The position numbers were made by a program, and so were the translations under genes. Shown one piece after another: positions 11,601-25,100 of a stretch of 64,000 nt of DNA; the stretch's first letter is position 1, and each line of letters opens with the position of its first letter. The stretch spans positions 103,918 to 167,917 of the forward strand of contig CAJQUW010009249.1 of assembly GCA_907163375.1 (NCBI GenBank). Direction: 5' to 3'. The notes under the pieces were generated by a model. It had not been told where the DNA came from. It searched no databases and worked only from the letters and a program-made list of their open reading frames with translations. This DNA comes from Prostheceraeus crozeri (taxonomy: Eukaryota; Platyhelminthes; Polycladida; Euryleptidae).

Positions 11601-12007
11601 CATTTCTTAAAGACGTGGTTTAAAGATGATTTAGCAGACTGTTAAATGCTTCATGATATTGCAAAAATAAAAAGATAATGAAAAAAAGAAAATTTGATGT
11701 AAAAAACGATTACATCGACCGATTTTACTAATTTTTGTTGTAATGGATTCGAAATCAACCCCCCTATCAAGGAAAGGAAAGGTCAGATCAGTTGTCGAAA
11801 CTCCTTCTTTGAAAACGCAAAGGTTTTGAAATTTTAAAATTTTGAAATTTGAAATTTCGAAAATTTGCAATAAAAAATGATTCCATCGACAGATTTTTTT
11901 TTTAATTTTTGCTGTTTTGTATTGTTAGTCAATCCCCCTATCGAGAAAAACAAAGTCAAGGTCAGTTGTCAAAACTTGAACTAAAAGTTTATTCAGGACC
12001 ACCGTGC
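11601..12007. other. Non-coding; two diverged copies of a ~100-bp phrase
   Basis: Two related stretches start near 11695 and 11868. Each runs ATT(A/C)CATCGAC(C/A)GATTTT, then AATCAACCCCCCTATC or AATCCCCCTATCGAG, then GGTCAGTTGTC(G/A)AAAC. They look like an old tandem duplication. No gene seen. Confidence 0.5.
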
Positions 12008-12213
12008 ATATAGATATACTTGAGTAAAAGTTTGCATAAATACTTTAGTTGCAATGAACAATTTTTGAAGAGTCAAAAAATACATAGATTCATGAAAAAT
12101 GAAAAAAAATGAAAAAAACAAATTCTAAATTTGAATTTTTCGTATAAAGATCTTCGAATCATACAAAATAGGCACCACCATTCGAAATAGGAGACTCGAA
12201 ATATGTGGTAACC
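12008..12213 (+). repeat. Interspersed repeat X, copy 2
   Basis: Close match to 8045-8246, ending in CGAAATATGTGGTAACC. About 100 bp of unrelated sequence separates it from the 0.86-kb element that follows. Confidence 0.8.
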
Positions 12214-12319
12214 CTATTTTCAAAAAGTTTCATTTATCGGAACATGAAAAATTTGAGGGGGCACTGTTCCCTCCGGTCCTACGACGCTAAAAATCGCCCG
12301 TTCCTGATAGGGTTAATGC

Positions 12320-13186
12320 AAGGTCGGACCTTGGGTTTTGAATCGACCTTGAGTAAGTGATACAAAACTTGGGTTTTCTGTTAATGCTGCATATATACAA
12401 ATCAAGTTACAAAAATTAATATTTTGATTTGAATCTTAGGAGACCTACAGGATAAGAGCATAAAGTTCTGATATTTTATCAAATTTCCACTGATTTCACA
12501 GAATATTTCAAAAATGAATTACTTGTGATTATTAGTTATTTCATTCTTGGTTTGACAATACCGTGCATTGAAAGTTCATATATTTTGTATCTACTGTAAG
12601 CTTACATGTATTTTGCTGCATTTGTGCATATTGAATTTTTATATATTCCGTATATTTTATATATTCATTTATTATAATTATTTTGTGTATTCATCGCAGT
12701 TATCTTCGCACCTTTGACTTTCTAGCTGCGATAGCCGACATTTATCCAAAAATAGATTCATTCCGATTTCGCATTCTAAATATGTTTAACCATCCACTTA
12801 CTGCGCAGCTATAATATATATCAAGTTTGTTTATATTTCTGAATGATAAAATGAAAACAATTGCTTTGCTATGAGCACTGTGTAACTCAATCATAATTAA
12901 ATCAAAGATCTTCAATTAGTCAGTATATCAGTGTAGGTTAAATTGAAAGAAAACTTTATGACGTAATACATGTACTTAGACTACTAATTACAATTATTGC
13001 AATAATAAATCATTTCCCACTAATATCACACTTCTCATGGGCTCAATAAGAATTTTGGCCCATAGAAGAATCTTTATGGCAGCACAAAATACAAAGAATG
13101 CACTTCGTTTAATTGAATTCACTCATTTATTTAAACTTGGGCTGGGGTTTTGTTTGTGTTTTGACCCCAAGTTTTGGCCCAACATT
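12320..13186 (+). mobile_element. 0.86-kb interspersed element, copy c (complete)
   Basis: The most complete copy in the window. It starts near AAGGTCGGACCTTGGG and ends near CCAAGTTTTGGCCCAACATT. The ends are weak inverted repeats (AAGGTCGGACC against AATGTTGGGCC). The word GGTTAATGCAA occurs immediately at both sides (12311-12321 and 13187-13197) and looks like a target duplication of 9-11 bp. There is no open frame, so it is a non-autonomous element. A duplication of that length would fit Mutator-like or hAT-like transposition, but the superfamily is not established. Confidence 0.75.
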
Positions 13187-15496
13187 GGTTAATGCAATAT
13201 GTTAAGAATCTTTCGATTTTATATTTATCGTAATCCTGCTTAAGATTAAATTAGGTACTTTATCTATTGATAAATGTGAATACAAATGCAGATTGTGATT
13301 CATTAGAATAACAAAATTGAAGCATAGACGGTATCTAGAATATTGCTGCTAAACTGACGTCAATAGTGAGCTATGGAAATTGTTTTAATTTGAAATCATT
13401 TCATCATTCCGAAGAACCCTTGAATAATGATGTCCATGCATATCTTCCAATTGTTGTCATTGAATTTTCTAGTTCACTTGACTATGCAACATCAGACAAG
13501 CTAGGAAACGTGGGAAGAATCCAGTCCGACTATCTGGATTCAATGATTCGATTAACTCTACTACACAAAAAAGTTAACGGTCACCTTCAGAAACCAAGTA
13601 TTTTCAGAAATAAATGCCACATATGAATGAATAAATCAGTGTCAATAAACACACAATGGCAAACGTCATAAATGACATATGACATGACAATGACATTGAT
13701 GATCAATAGTTTTCGTGAAAAGTGTTCAGATCTCTGATGGTAGCTGCGTTTATGCAACTTTCCTTAGTGTGAGTGAAATATGTCATCCAGGCGCAAGCTG
13801 TCTGAATTTGGTGGCGGAAGAGTCATGTGGTTTTTGGAAAATAGTTTTTCTATGCGTGAGACTGCAAGAAGTACACAGTATGAAGGTTGAAAAGTCATTT
13901 AAAATGTTGGGTTGATCAATTACATGTTGTTCTCCGGAAGTAAAATTGCTGCGCTGAGGTCATGCTCATTTTGAATGATCGCCTCTCTTGCGACTGTCTC
14001 ACATACACAACATGTAATGATAATTGGAAAATCCATTTTTTATACCCATTATAGTCGTCAGCATTTTCAAGTCTGCAACACATTCCATCGATGTCCCCTG
14101 CAGTGAAGTAGCTCCAAGATTGTTTTGACGGCGATATAAGTCTATTTTTCACATCTGTTGGATATGATCCTGGTAGTCATGGTATATTTCCATTTTTCAG
14201 AAGCACAGCCAATAGCTGGACATCGTGCAGTCATCATGCCAGTCTGAGATGAAACATTTCGAAATAAGACATCCTATTTTCCTTCAACTTTTGATCTCAC
14301 CTTTTCATCTAATGCGTCATGTGATTCGAGACGACAATGTATGACACTAACATCGAACTGCTGCACTTCAACCTATTTAATACAGGTTCTTCTTGCACGT
14401 AGAGCCAACCTGTTCTGGATTGAATCACCACAAACTACTGACACTATGAACAAAGTATGCTTTAAGTAATCTATCATAGATTTGAACATAAGAGATGAAT
14501 ATCTTTCCAATTAAAACTTGAAGATGTTACATTATGAGAAGTGAGATGCGTGTTCTTTTTAGAAAAATAGCAAAAATATCTTAAATCTTGTACAATTGCT
14601 TAAATAACGATGGAATGATAAAATGAACACTATATTCGTGATCAGGACATTCGAATAGTATAAGAACTGTAGAAAATGCAGATGAACAAAATCTTTGCTT
14701 GACAGTGTTATCAATCAAGGCTGGAATTCGAAGCAATACTTAGTTTCCACGAATCAATAAGGGACACGACTACACTGTGAGTCCGAATTTGCCAATACTA
14801 TAAACGAACTATCTGCAGAAGATTTTATTGGCAGATTTCTGACTTATTTGCAAATATACTGAGTGGTTCAAAGGTAGTAGAATCTGCATGAAAGTCGGTA
14901 ATGAACGTTTCTAGATATCGAATGCATTGGAGAGCATTGAAATCTCTGTGTAGCAATGTTGTCTAAAGTTGAAATGGTAATAATAAGCAGGACTATGGAT
15001 CTTCTCAAAATGGAAGGTTATCATCCGCATGCATCAATATTATCCACTGTCTGCTCCCAAATGCTGTTCAACGGTGACGAAAAGAGACTCTTTCTTTTGT
15101 GTGAAGTCATTCTAACCCTCTATTTAATGTTGAAAGCCACAATTTCTACGATGCATATAAAATACATGCGACATAAAATACAATTATTGAGCACAATTTC
15201 CTTCTCTGCATTTTTTGTCTTTTTCAAAACCAATTGAAAGGAACCTGACCGATGGCAACAAAACATCTAATTCATGCTACACGACGATTCTGCGGTTTAT
15301 CAAAAGTCCTTGTCTTCAGATAAATGAGCCTCCTTCTTGTTTGACGTTGCGACAGAGATGGAAGCCGGCTGCAGGCCCCTCCGGTCTTATCGGCCGAGGC
15401 CGAACCGGCCTGTATTTCAGTCCGGCACAGGCCGGCTATTCCTACTTTATTCAACAATGAGTAAATTTATCACCAAACAAGAGATTTCTTCGATTG

Positions 15497-15581
15497 AAAA
15501 ACGTCTTTGATCACTCAGTTATGCCAATTTAACTTAACCATTATTTAACTTCTTAGATATTTCATCTTCTATAATTCATTA
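15497..15581 (+). repeat. Direct repeat, copy 1 of 2
   Basis: Matches 15955-16037 with few changes, from ACGTCTTTGATCA to TCTATAATTCATTA. The second copy runs straight into the 32-bp minisatellite. Confidence 0.75.
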
Positions 15582-16036
15582 ATTATTCCAGTGCCCACTT
15601 CTATTGTTCCCCCCCCACAATTTTGTTGTTGACAGCCTCAAGTGTTGCATCGTCAGCGATCTTCACTTGTTCCTAAGTGCAGTCTCACCACCGTCGTAAC
15701 AGCATGGGACTGTGCAAAATTCTTCTGGTCTGTGGAAAATCCGCAGCACTTGTTTTGCCGTTCACTGTACCTGCATTGTACAGAACAATCCCACGAAGTT
15801 CATGATCACAGCACAGCTGTATCCTGTATTCTAACTGAGTATCCAAGGGACCAATCCCTCATCCCAGGGGTGAAGTAGGACTTCTCAGTGGTGTTGTGCT
15901 ATCACTCAGTGATATCTCTCGCACTTTTCACATCATATTTCGAGCACGTCTTTGGAAAACGTCTTTGATCATTCAGATGCCAATTTAACTTAGCCATTAT
16001 TTAACTTCTTAGATATTTCATCTTCTATAATTCATT

Positions 16037-16245
16037 AGGTTGTGGGCTACCGGAACGGACCTGTCTGAAGGTTGTCGGCCGCCGGAACGGACCTGTCTGA
16101 AGGTTGTGGGCCGCCGGAACGGACCTGTCTGAAGGTTGCGGGCCGCCGGAACGGACCTGTCTGAAGGTTGTGGGCCGCCGAAACGGACCTGTCTGAAGGT
16201 TGCGGGCCGCCGGAACGGACCTGTCTGAAGGTTGCGGACCGCCGG
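16037..16245 (+). repeat. GC-rich 32-bp minisatellite, about 6.5 copies
   Basis: The unit reads AGGTTGTGGGCCGCCGGA then ACGGACCTGTCTGA. Copies differ at one to three positions. The array is strikingly GC-rich against its AT-rich surroundings. Since 32 is not a multiple of three, the open frames across it on the minus strand are repeat artefacts. The unit pairs partly with itself (GGCCGCC, CCGG), so it may form secondary structure. Confidence 0.9.
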
Positions 16246-18499
16246 TATCCATCACTGTGTTGCGAACAAACACAGTTCGCAGTTTTGAGCCAATGAAAAG
16301 CCCATGAGCAGCATGACAACCTTGTAAAGTCTCAAATCTTAGATGAATTAACGTTGGATATTCAAATCGAATTGTATATCATTTGAGGGACCAAAGTTGC
16401 TCATACAATCGACGACAAGAATATCTATTCCATCACCAAGATGGCGCTGCAGCGCGCTGTAATGTCAATGCAAGAAAGATTTTGAACGAGCAATTGCCTG
16501 GCGGTTGAATGGCTAGTCGTGGAGTCCTTGATGACCGCTACGACCGCTTGATCTCACTCCATGCGGTTTTTGGTTTTGGAGTTGTCTCAGATGTAAAGTT
16601 TTTGCTTGTGATGAAAAGCACGTAGCTAACCGGAGAGAATTGATTGCAAAAGTTTTTCAAGAAATAGAAGAAAGTCATCTTCGAATGTCTCAATTCAATG
16701 TCGCGTGATTTCCTGTCACAATCAGGGTGGCAATTTGCTTAAATGATTAGATGCATGAACATTTTCACATTTTGCACCTGATTCTTCATAATGACTCACT
16801 GATTCACGGCGATTACATTGTTTAAAAGATCATTACAATCTTTTCTGCAAATTTGATTACCAGGCAAGACTTTTGGACCAACCGGTATGTGCCAAAGTTT
16901 GACCGATTCATCAGAAATTTGTAGATGTATTCGAGTATATTCCTACAAAATTGATAAGGAATGAATTTTCAATGCGAGATGTTGACCTTCATCTCCGCGG
17001 TTTCAGCATCTTTCAATTTTAACCCTCAACCCACTGGGAGATTCAAATTTCAAATATGGTTTCTTATTATTTTTCTACTTTTTAGTTCTGCAGCTGATCA
17101 GCAGTTATTGAAATGTTTCAGGACGACCATATTGCTTTTGGTCTCAGTGTCTCGATAAAAGTCACCTGCAGAAACTAAGTAACTAAAATGTGCGATTTTA
17201 GTGATATTTGAGCTGAACTAAAAGTTTGATTTATTTGACCTTTAACTTCATCTAATACCATGATGTAGTCTTAGAGCGACTGAAAATCATCGTTTTATTA
17301 ACCACCTTGACCATATCTTTCGATTGGTGTATGGTTTGTTAGTTTTTGCTGTCATTTTCCTTTTCAATTGGTGATGAAATGGAAATTTGTTGAAAATTGG
17401 CGTTTTTGACCTTTGACCTGAAGTCAGGGATGACCTCAAAAATAAAATTGATGCTATGTTTCTGAATCGATTTCAATGCCTATTCGATTGATGTGTGGTT
17501 TGGCAAAATTGGTACAAGTTTGGGAGTAGGGGGGCGAAATTCCCCCAAAATCGGTGGGAGCTGCAATACGTCCTCGTCGTCCACCCTGGGTAATGAATCT
17601 TTGACTCATTAGCGAAATTGTAGCAGGAGATGAACAAGACATCACAGCCTTATGTGCGATGCGTCACACAGTTTCCGAAAAAGACAATGAAAATGGCAAT
17701 TGATCACAAATCTAAGCAACTTATTTGTGAATGCAAATCCGTGAAAACAGTTTGTTTACCATTTAACAGCTGATCGGACTACAGTTGTTAATTCTCATCT
17801 GTCCTATGAAATTAACCTTGCATTCGAAGTTTTGAAGATCTGGAAAAAATTATTTGAATGGATGAATAGCAATTAGATGAAGTCTATAAAATCTAACTAA
17901 ATTTTAAAAAGAAAATTCTCATACACTACTTTTCAGTGATAAAGGACAGCAGTGCATTCTATCAAGAACTTCATTTAAAGAGAGTATGAAGAAGAATTGG
18001 CAGACAGCCTCGTGGATACGATTTGCAGAGTACAGCAACAGAACTTCAAAAGATTATTTGGCAGATTAAGATGTAAATTGGACGTGTGTAGTCCATCATG
18101 TGTTGCATAACTCATGTACGTGCAAGTACAAAAATATATTTAATGATCATGCAATTCAGCAATACTTTTGGTTTCAAGCAGCTTTTTCTGAACGAAATGA
18201 CAGACGCATTACGTTTAAGTTGCGGATTGTAGAAGATCAAATCCACTATAATTCAGTACAGTCATTCAATGTAGGCCCATGTGATTGTATTCTCTATTAT
18301 GTTGGAGAGGAGATAAATGCAGCAGATGTTGTCCTCCTTTCATTTGGAATCTTTGCAATGATCATGTCATCATTTTCTTCATGCTTGACAAGTCATTTTG
18401 TATTTTCACTCACACCCAGCAACCATCTCTCCCTCGCGCATTCTGCAGACCATTATGTCTGTCTGATTGTCAATAGCAACGCCAATTGAAGTTCAATAC

Positions 18500-18627
18500 A
18501 ACTGCGGACGTGGCCTCTTTCCAACTATTCAATTGACGTCCTGAATATAAGACAAGCATTTAACTGCGCTGATCAGACGATAGAAAGTCACTCGCCGATC
18601 AACACTTGCACATTGTGAAGAACTTAC
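18500..18627 (+). other. Candidate non-coding first exon of the host gene
   Basis: A good donor (AACTTAC followed by GTGAGT) ends at 18627. A good acceptor (CTTCCTTTACAG) at 19088 opens the exon with the start codon. The upstream boundary is unknown and 18500 is a placeholder. No TATA box or other promoter element is convincing. Confidence 0.35.
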
Positions 18628-19127
18628 GTGAGTAGCAGTTTTCTATTCAGTTCAATTCTCATAGAGATATTGCATCTTTCTTTATTGTGTAAGAAATATT
18701 CAAGATATTCAATTATTCAAGAGATGTTAATTGCTAATGAAAAATGTTTGTGATTTCAACCTTATGACAGAAAATTTACAATTACGATGAGAAGTTTTTC
18801 TGTTTCGTATCCTTCACCTTGTCCGTAAAATACAGTCCTTGAATATCTGCAATGCATTAAGTTAGGCTCTCCTGAATCGAATGAAGCCGCTGCACGGTGA
18901 TGGTTGTTTAAAATTACTATCATCTCCATCTCACAAACATTTTAATGATATTGTAGCATGAGTTGGTGATTTCTTGAAAAGCAATTGAACTATCAAAGAA
19001 TTTGAGTTCTATTTGAATCTATTTGAATGTCTCATGATGTTCTACGGGGTTTTCTTTCAAATGAACTATTAATTTTCTTCCTTTACAGAATTTCGTTTTA
19101 AAACTTTCGAATACTCAATCTGAAAGG

Positions 19128-19143
19128 ATGGCAACCGCTAGCG
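19128..19143 (+). CDS. Host gene coding exon 1
   Basis: Sixteen coding bases (ATGGCAACCGCTAGCG) encode MATAS plus the first base of a Glu codon. The exon begins at 19089 after CTTTACAG and ends at a GTAAGT donor. The split codon completes exactly with the AG that opens exon 2, which is the main reason for choosing this start. Confidence 0.75.
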
Positions 19144-22100
19144 GTAAGTTTGTTTTTACCTTTCCTAAACATTCGTAAAAGTACATATTTTCAAATCTCA
19201 TGACTCGGTCCGGTGTATCGTGAAAGACGCCAATGTTAATTCAACTCCTACATCTTGGATACGACAGAAAATAGGTTCCTGAAAAATTTGGCTGAAACGA
19301 TGAAATGACTTAAGTTCGGATTTAATCGAGAAGGTCCTTATATCAACGAAAACTGAGAGCAAAGTGCAATATATTTGACAAGCTTCCCGGTCTACCGTAG
19401 AGACTTTTCTTATTCTGGTGAAGTATCTTCGAATATTTCAACTGAAAAAATGAAATCTATTGTGTACCGACCTTCTTGTAACCGAATATCATGTTCCAAG
19501 GAATGTGAAAATTGATCGATCAGGCATTAACCTAATAATACAATTAGTTTGTGCTCTCCTGATCTTAATCGGCTCTCCTGAAAACTTCAGTTTTGAAAAT
19601 TTTGAAGATACTCAAGCTTGAACGGCTGAAATTTCTTCTCTACGCTGTAAACCACCACCTCCTAAAGCGAGCTGAATCATCTCCTAAAACACTATTCGCA
19701 ACTACGAAAAATCCTATAGCAAAGCGCCTCATGAGGCTGGTGCACTAGTCAGTGCGTCTTTGGGTTATTATTGGTAGGTCAGCATTCTAATTCAGTGTAG
19801 CATCCCAAAATGTCTGTGTGTGTGTGGCGTTTTAGGATGCATTTTCCTCGATTTTAGGAGGTGACAGATTGTAGTGTAGGCCAGTTATTGACATGCGGTT
19901 TCTTTCTGCGAAAATATAAAGATGTCAATTTCACGATGAGATGATATATTCATCTCAATTTCATGAAAAGAGTCCTAAGGAGTAGTTCTATGAGAGCCGC
20001 GTCATTTTACCTAAATAAGAACAGTGAAATGGATCAACAGTGAGACACCATTGATTAATTAAAGCCTGTTCCAAGTTTTTCAGGGCATCATGCCTATGTT
20101 CATGTTGAGCTTCAAACAATTTGAAAGAATTTGAAATGTTCACGTAGCTTATCGAGGAATTGTCTCATAGGGATAACATAGCGTGTGCTTGGTTGAGCAT
20201 CAAATTAAAACGCGTTGACACGCCGCCGTGGAGAACTGTAAAATCGACCACCCTGCCCGATCCTGGCCTATTTTTACTCTGAAAGGTATTTGTAGTAAAA
20301 ATTGATTCAATCATTTGAATTGAATACTAATTGCTTTACTGAAGTCTCACAATACAAGCAGATGGAAGACTTTTATAAGGAAACATGAAAGAGAGTTACA
20401 GAGGGATGATGGTCACATTCAGTCATAGCGATGATGTCTCACGTCTCATAGAGAAAGGCGTCACAGGCCCAGAACTGAGGAGGAATCATTGCTCTGAATC
20501 ACTGTAATTAAGCGACAAATGCACATCGTTCCTTTCCCCAGTGAGACACAGTCACTTAATGTAATCATGTAAGAAATGCTTTGACCGTGCATTATAAAAG
20601 AATTAGAAAATCTGGGAATAGGTTAAGTGTTTATTTCGATAGAAAATATAAAACATTTACAAATTATACAAATTGTGTTAATCTCCGATATTTATTTCAT
20701 TGAACACCGGTCAATGTCATCACCAGGGAGTATAAAAACTTAATTTAATGGAAGAATATTCTATTTCGTAATTTTTGACAGGAAATTTTTTATACTTTAT
20801 TGAACAAATGTATTCATAACTTCATTCATCATAATGAAACAGAAAACTGGATTCAAAGCTAAAAAACGTAAATTAGGTGCTTTCCAAAATGAAATTTTCG
20901 AATAGAATTGCACAAGCAGATTGTCATGAGCTTTTCAATGGTTTTCTGTACTCAATGATCATTTGTATGAACTCTCAGCAGCACAAGTGTGGCATTGATT
21001 GTGGGCATTGTATACAATTTCGCTAAAAGTACAATGTCCATCTTTTAGTTACGTGCTCTGCATGCATTTTCAACGACAAAATGCAGTATGTGATGGTAAG
21101 AATATTGCAGTTGAAAAATATTGAATGGCTTCAATTCAGAGCCGATTTAGGTTGATAAACGAAAAAGTTGTCCATTGCAAAATGTTGTGCCATTTACCAT
21201 CTCAAATATCTGTCTTGCACACCTGAGAGTCCTATTACAATCATTGTAAGATGTATTATTCAACTTCAATTCATTGAAACAGTCTCAAAGTCCTTTTTTC
21301 CTACAGAAATCCTTCTACCAAAAGGAGAACTGTATAGAATTTGTTGCGTGCTCCACTCAACACAGCAATTCATATTTCAGAGCAGTCTATGATGAAGCTA
21401 ACGAGTATAAGTAATGACATTAGGACCGAGAATATCCTGAACAAATGAAAGTTTAGGAGGATTTGATGTCATAGATTGTTGTGTGGAGAAACATGGAGGA
21501 CAACATCTTCTACTTCTTCTCAAATATTCGGCGTGACATTCCCGATCCAAGAATCATTGAAGCCTGGTCACGGCGGCATTTTGTTTTTGATATGTGATTT
21601 TAGTGCTACGTACTCTACCGAAGAAGAATTATATAAATCAGCTGTCACATCTTTCACACGACATTTTATTACTGATCTCACCTGTATTTGTATGACAGGC
21701 AATATCTTCTTTGTACTTCCAAACAATATTTATCACCCTATTCAAAATCCATGCCAAGAAATGACATTGGTACTCAGAGATAAATGTGTGGAAGGATATG
21801 GCCATACATCCTTATTATCCATTATTTTGTGCTGTTATTTCATGTGGGGGCTCAATTGCATAGATGCGATGACGAGCTTCTACCAAGTTTTAATTTAATG
21901 ACGAAGAATCATCCCCTCTTATTGCCGAATATCCAAGTCGTTTGCTTGCGGTTACATGCTCTACCAAATTGTTACTAAAAATTTGCTACTCTACCAAAAA
22001 TTCACGATTAAGAAAATGTTTCGTCACATATCAAAAACGTGCACTTATAGCAATAAATTTCATTCAAACTCGCATAATTTGCTGACCTCGTTAACTACAA

Positions 22101-25100
22101 AATGCACTTTTAAGATTACAATTCCACAATTGAAGCATTTTCCAAAGATTCTCGTGAAAACCAAAATATTTGAAATGTAACTTCTAAATTATCAGGAGAA
22201 TTCTGCATGAGTGTGTTGATAGAGAATACAGAAACTGCAGTTGTTCAAATATCAAAAAAATGATTGAAATTGGAGGGTATAGAGCACGTAACATCGTTTT
22301 GTTATGTATTCATTACCATTCTCCGTTCAATAACATTAAGTTTAAGGCCCCTCTGCTTCTTATGATGCCCAAGGAGACTACGGAACGGAAGTACATTTTT
22401 AGAAATTTAAACATCTTGAAATGTTTAGCCTCTTCATGCAATGAATGCTCTTTGTTGAGAATGTCCGCACTCGACACTGGCCGTCAAATGACCGGAAAAG
22501 TAAAGTCGACTGAAACTATCCACATATGAATATATTAATCACTTTTTGCGAATATTTGTCATCGATAGAAACCATGCAATTTCTGCTGGAAAACAACTTT
22601 GCAATCACACATGTAGACTTCGACATACCACTTACTGTTATGCAGAGTTATAGGTGATCACAACATTTTTCATTCAATATTTTTCATACTTGGATAATCC
22701 ACAAGTAAATGTTGTATTGGAAAAGCGTTCTGTCTTGCCTTCATTGATTTGACAGAGTTCGATATCGTCGTTCTCCATGTCCTTCATTTCCACAAAGAAA
22801 ACAGAATCCTTCAAAGTCAAGTATAGGCTTTAGTTAGACTTACAAAAATACAAAAAGTCATGAAGATTGGAGAAATCCGTTTGTGTAGTGCCAACGTTAC
22901 CATGAGGAGAAGAATGATGCTCTAGGGTTAAGAAGAAGATTCACGTGGAAGAAAATGTTCAGACGAGATGTGAAGAAACCATGGATGAAGAGAAAATGAT
23001 TCCTTCTTGGATCATTTCAGATTGAAAACCGAATCACTTTGGATCTTATGTTGCGTTCAGATTGTTGAATATTCACTTCTATTTTGATTGTCACAGCTCT
23101 TGTCAAAGTACAAAGTGGGATATGAACACAAAATGAAATGCAGGATTCCAAGATGGGATAAAAATCAATTTGATCTTCATCATCTATTGCAAGTAATCCG
23201 GGGTAGCACGATATTCCAGCATTCTGCTGGCGATTTTGTGATCTCATCTTCAATGGTTAGTCATGTCGTTGACCTTCGAATAATGATAATTCTGCTGAAT
23301 AAGGTTCATTTCTTGAACATAGAGGATACCGTGCTCATGCACATTCGATTTCATTGCTTATCAATTTATCACATATAATAGTGTACAATTCATTTAACTT
23401 CTGTCAGATTAATAACATTCCTCATGATAGAGGAGCATTCGTACGAGCATTAGTGCTGATGTAATGATACACAATATTGCATTTATTATCGTGATCATTA
23501 ATTAAAGCATGCCTGTATGCATTGCGCATTACATGTAGACATGTAAGACACGAGTAGGCCTAAGAAAAGCTGAGAAATCACCAAATACCAAAACAAGAAA
23601 CATTAACAATTCAATTTGTTATCAGCAGCATGGGAGGTTCCAGTGTATTCAATATTTCAAAGCCACATCATTTTCATTGACATCTGATCACTGATCACCA
23701 TGCTGATGTGAATCAGCGCTATGAATCATGTTCAAAGTGCCCCAACTTGGGCGGCTCAATGTGCCCCACATCTTTAACTGTTCAAAACGTGCTCGTGTGC
23801 AAATAAGGCTGCATTCAAATAGTTTTTAACTAATAGATTAATGAAACTGACAAAGAAGAGTTGTGAAAAATATTATCTAATGAAAATATAAACAAGTTGT
23901 TGGTTGTATTAAAACAAAAGTTCTGATTTTCTGAAAATCTACGTTTTCATTGAGATTTTGGGAAAACCTGTGAAAATAATGATGGAGCGCGTGAACAATT
24001 GTAATAAGAAGTGAGGAGTCAGAAACGTTTATTTTTCAAAAATGAAAACACGTTGATTATTATGATGATTACAAATTATGGATGAATACAGATTGTGATG
24101 CACAGGACAATTTGTGATGATATCTATTTACAATTTCGAGAATGAGACAATGAAATGCTAGCTGAGATGAAATAAAATAATGAGTCACGCTGGAAGGAGA
24201 GGATCTGCAAATGTATATCATTCATCATTTGATGTTTCAATATCTAATAATAGTCACGAGATATTAGTTGGATAGCATAAACGGCAAAATGAAGTTGGTG
24301 TTATACTTAAGTATCAAGATTGGTAAATTCCTTTCCTATTCGATTTGCTAAGTATAATCATAATTATTTATTGATCATGAGGTCCGGAGCAGAAAAAAGG
24401 GTCTTGTTTATCATCATTATATATTTTGAAATAAATAAATGACTATCAAATTAAACTTACCTGTAATTCAGAAGAAAATCATTCGTTTTTAATCTTGCAA
24501 AATTGCACGTTGCTCCTGACCGCCTCGTTCAGCACGAAAATGATTTAGACTGATCGTCGATAATCTTTCTCAATACAATACATGTGAATATCAATCACCT
24601 GACAAGTACCCTTCCGATTTCTTTATTGTTCTGATGTCATTGGCCATTCTGATGTTTTTCGTTAACTTAAATAGATTACCTACATCTAGCTTCTGTATCA
24701 TGTCATAGAAATCGTATTTAGAGGCATCAATACCGAATGGTATGAAACGTGTTCTGATATCATTGTATAAGGTGCATTCACAAATGAAATGAAATATTGT
24801 TTCCACCTTTTGCTCATCGCATAAATTGCAGATTCGATCTTCATAAACAAATCTATTTTTATAACTGCCTATTCTTACCATTAAATCATGGTTTCCACAT
24901 TTAAATTTTAGCAAAGTTATGACATCTTTCTGATTGAAATTGAAGGTTAATCAGTTCTTCAGCTGACAATCAAATTGCGTTAATTCTAAAAAGTCATTGC
25001 TGGTTTGACTCTTCACAGCACTCTCCAACCATTCATTTCTAAAGTGCTCTATTAATCGCGTTTTGACAATGGACTTGCATTTTCTCTCACTTATCTGTAA

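Larger units (their letters stand above)
13198..18499. other. No gene recognised
   Basis: Short open frames (13366-13626, 14956-15237, 15642-15878, 16961-17158, 18100-18489) show no motif or domain I recognise. Interpretable content is a pair of 80-bp direct repeats (15497-15581 and 15955-16037), a GC-rich patch near 15355-15440 with several GCCGG words, and the 32-bp minisatellite at 16037-16245. Confidence 0.5.

Noticed and set aside
16025-16319. Minus-strand frames with Pro/Ser/Arg repeats
   Set aside because: They are created by the 32-bp minisatellite. The unit is not a multiple of three and no supporting gene structure exists.
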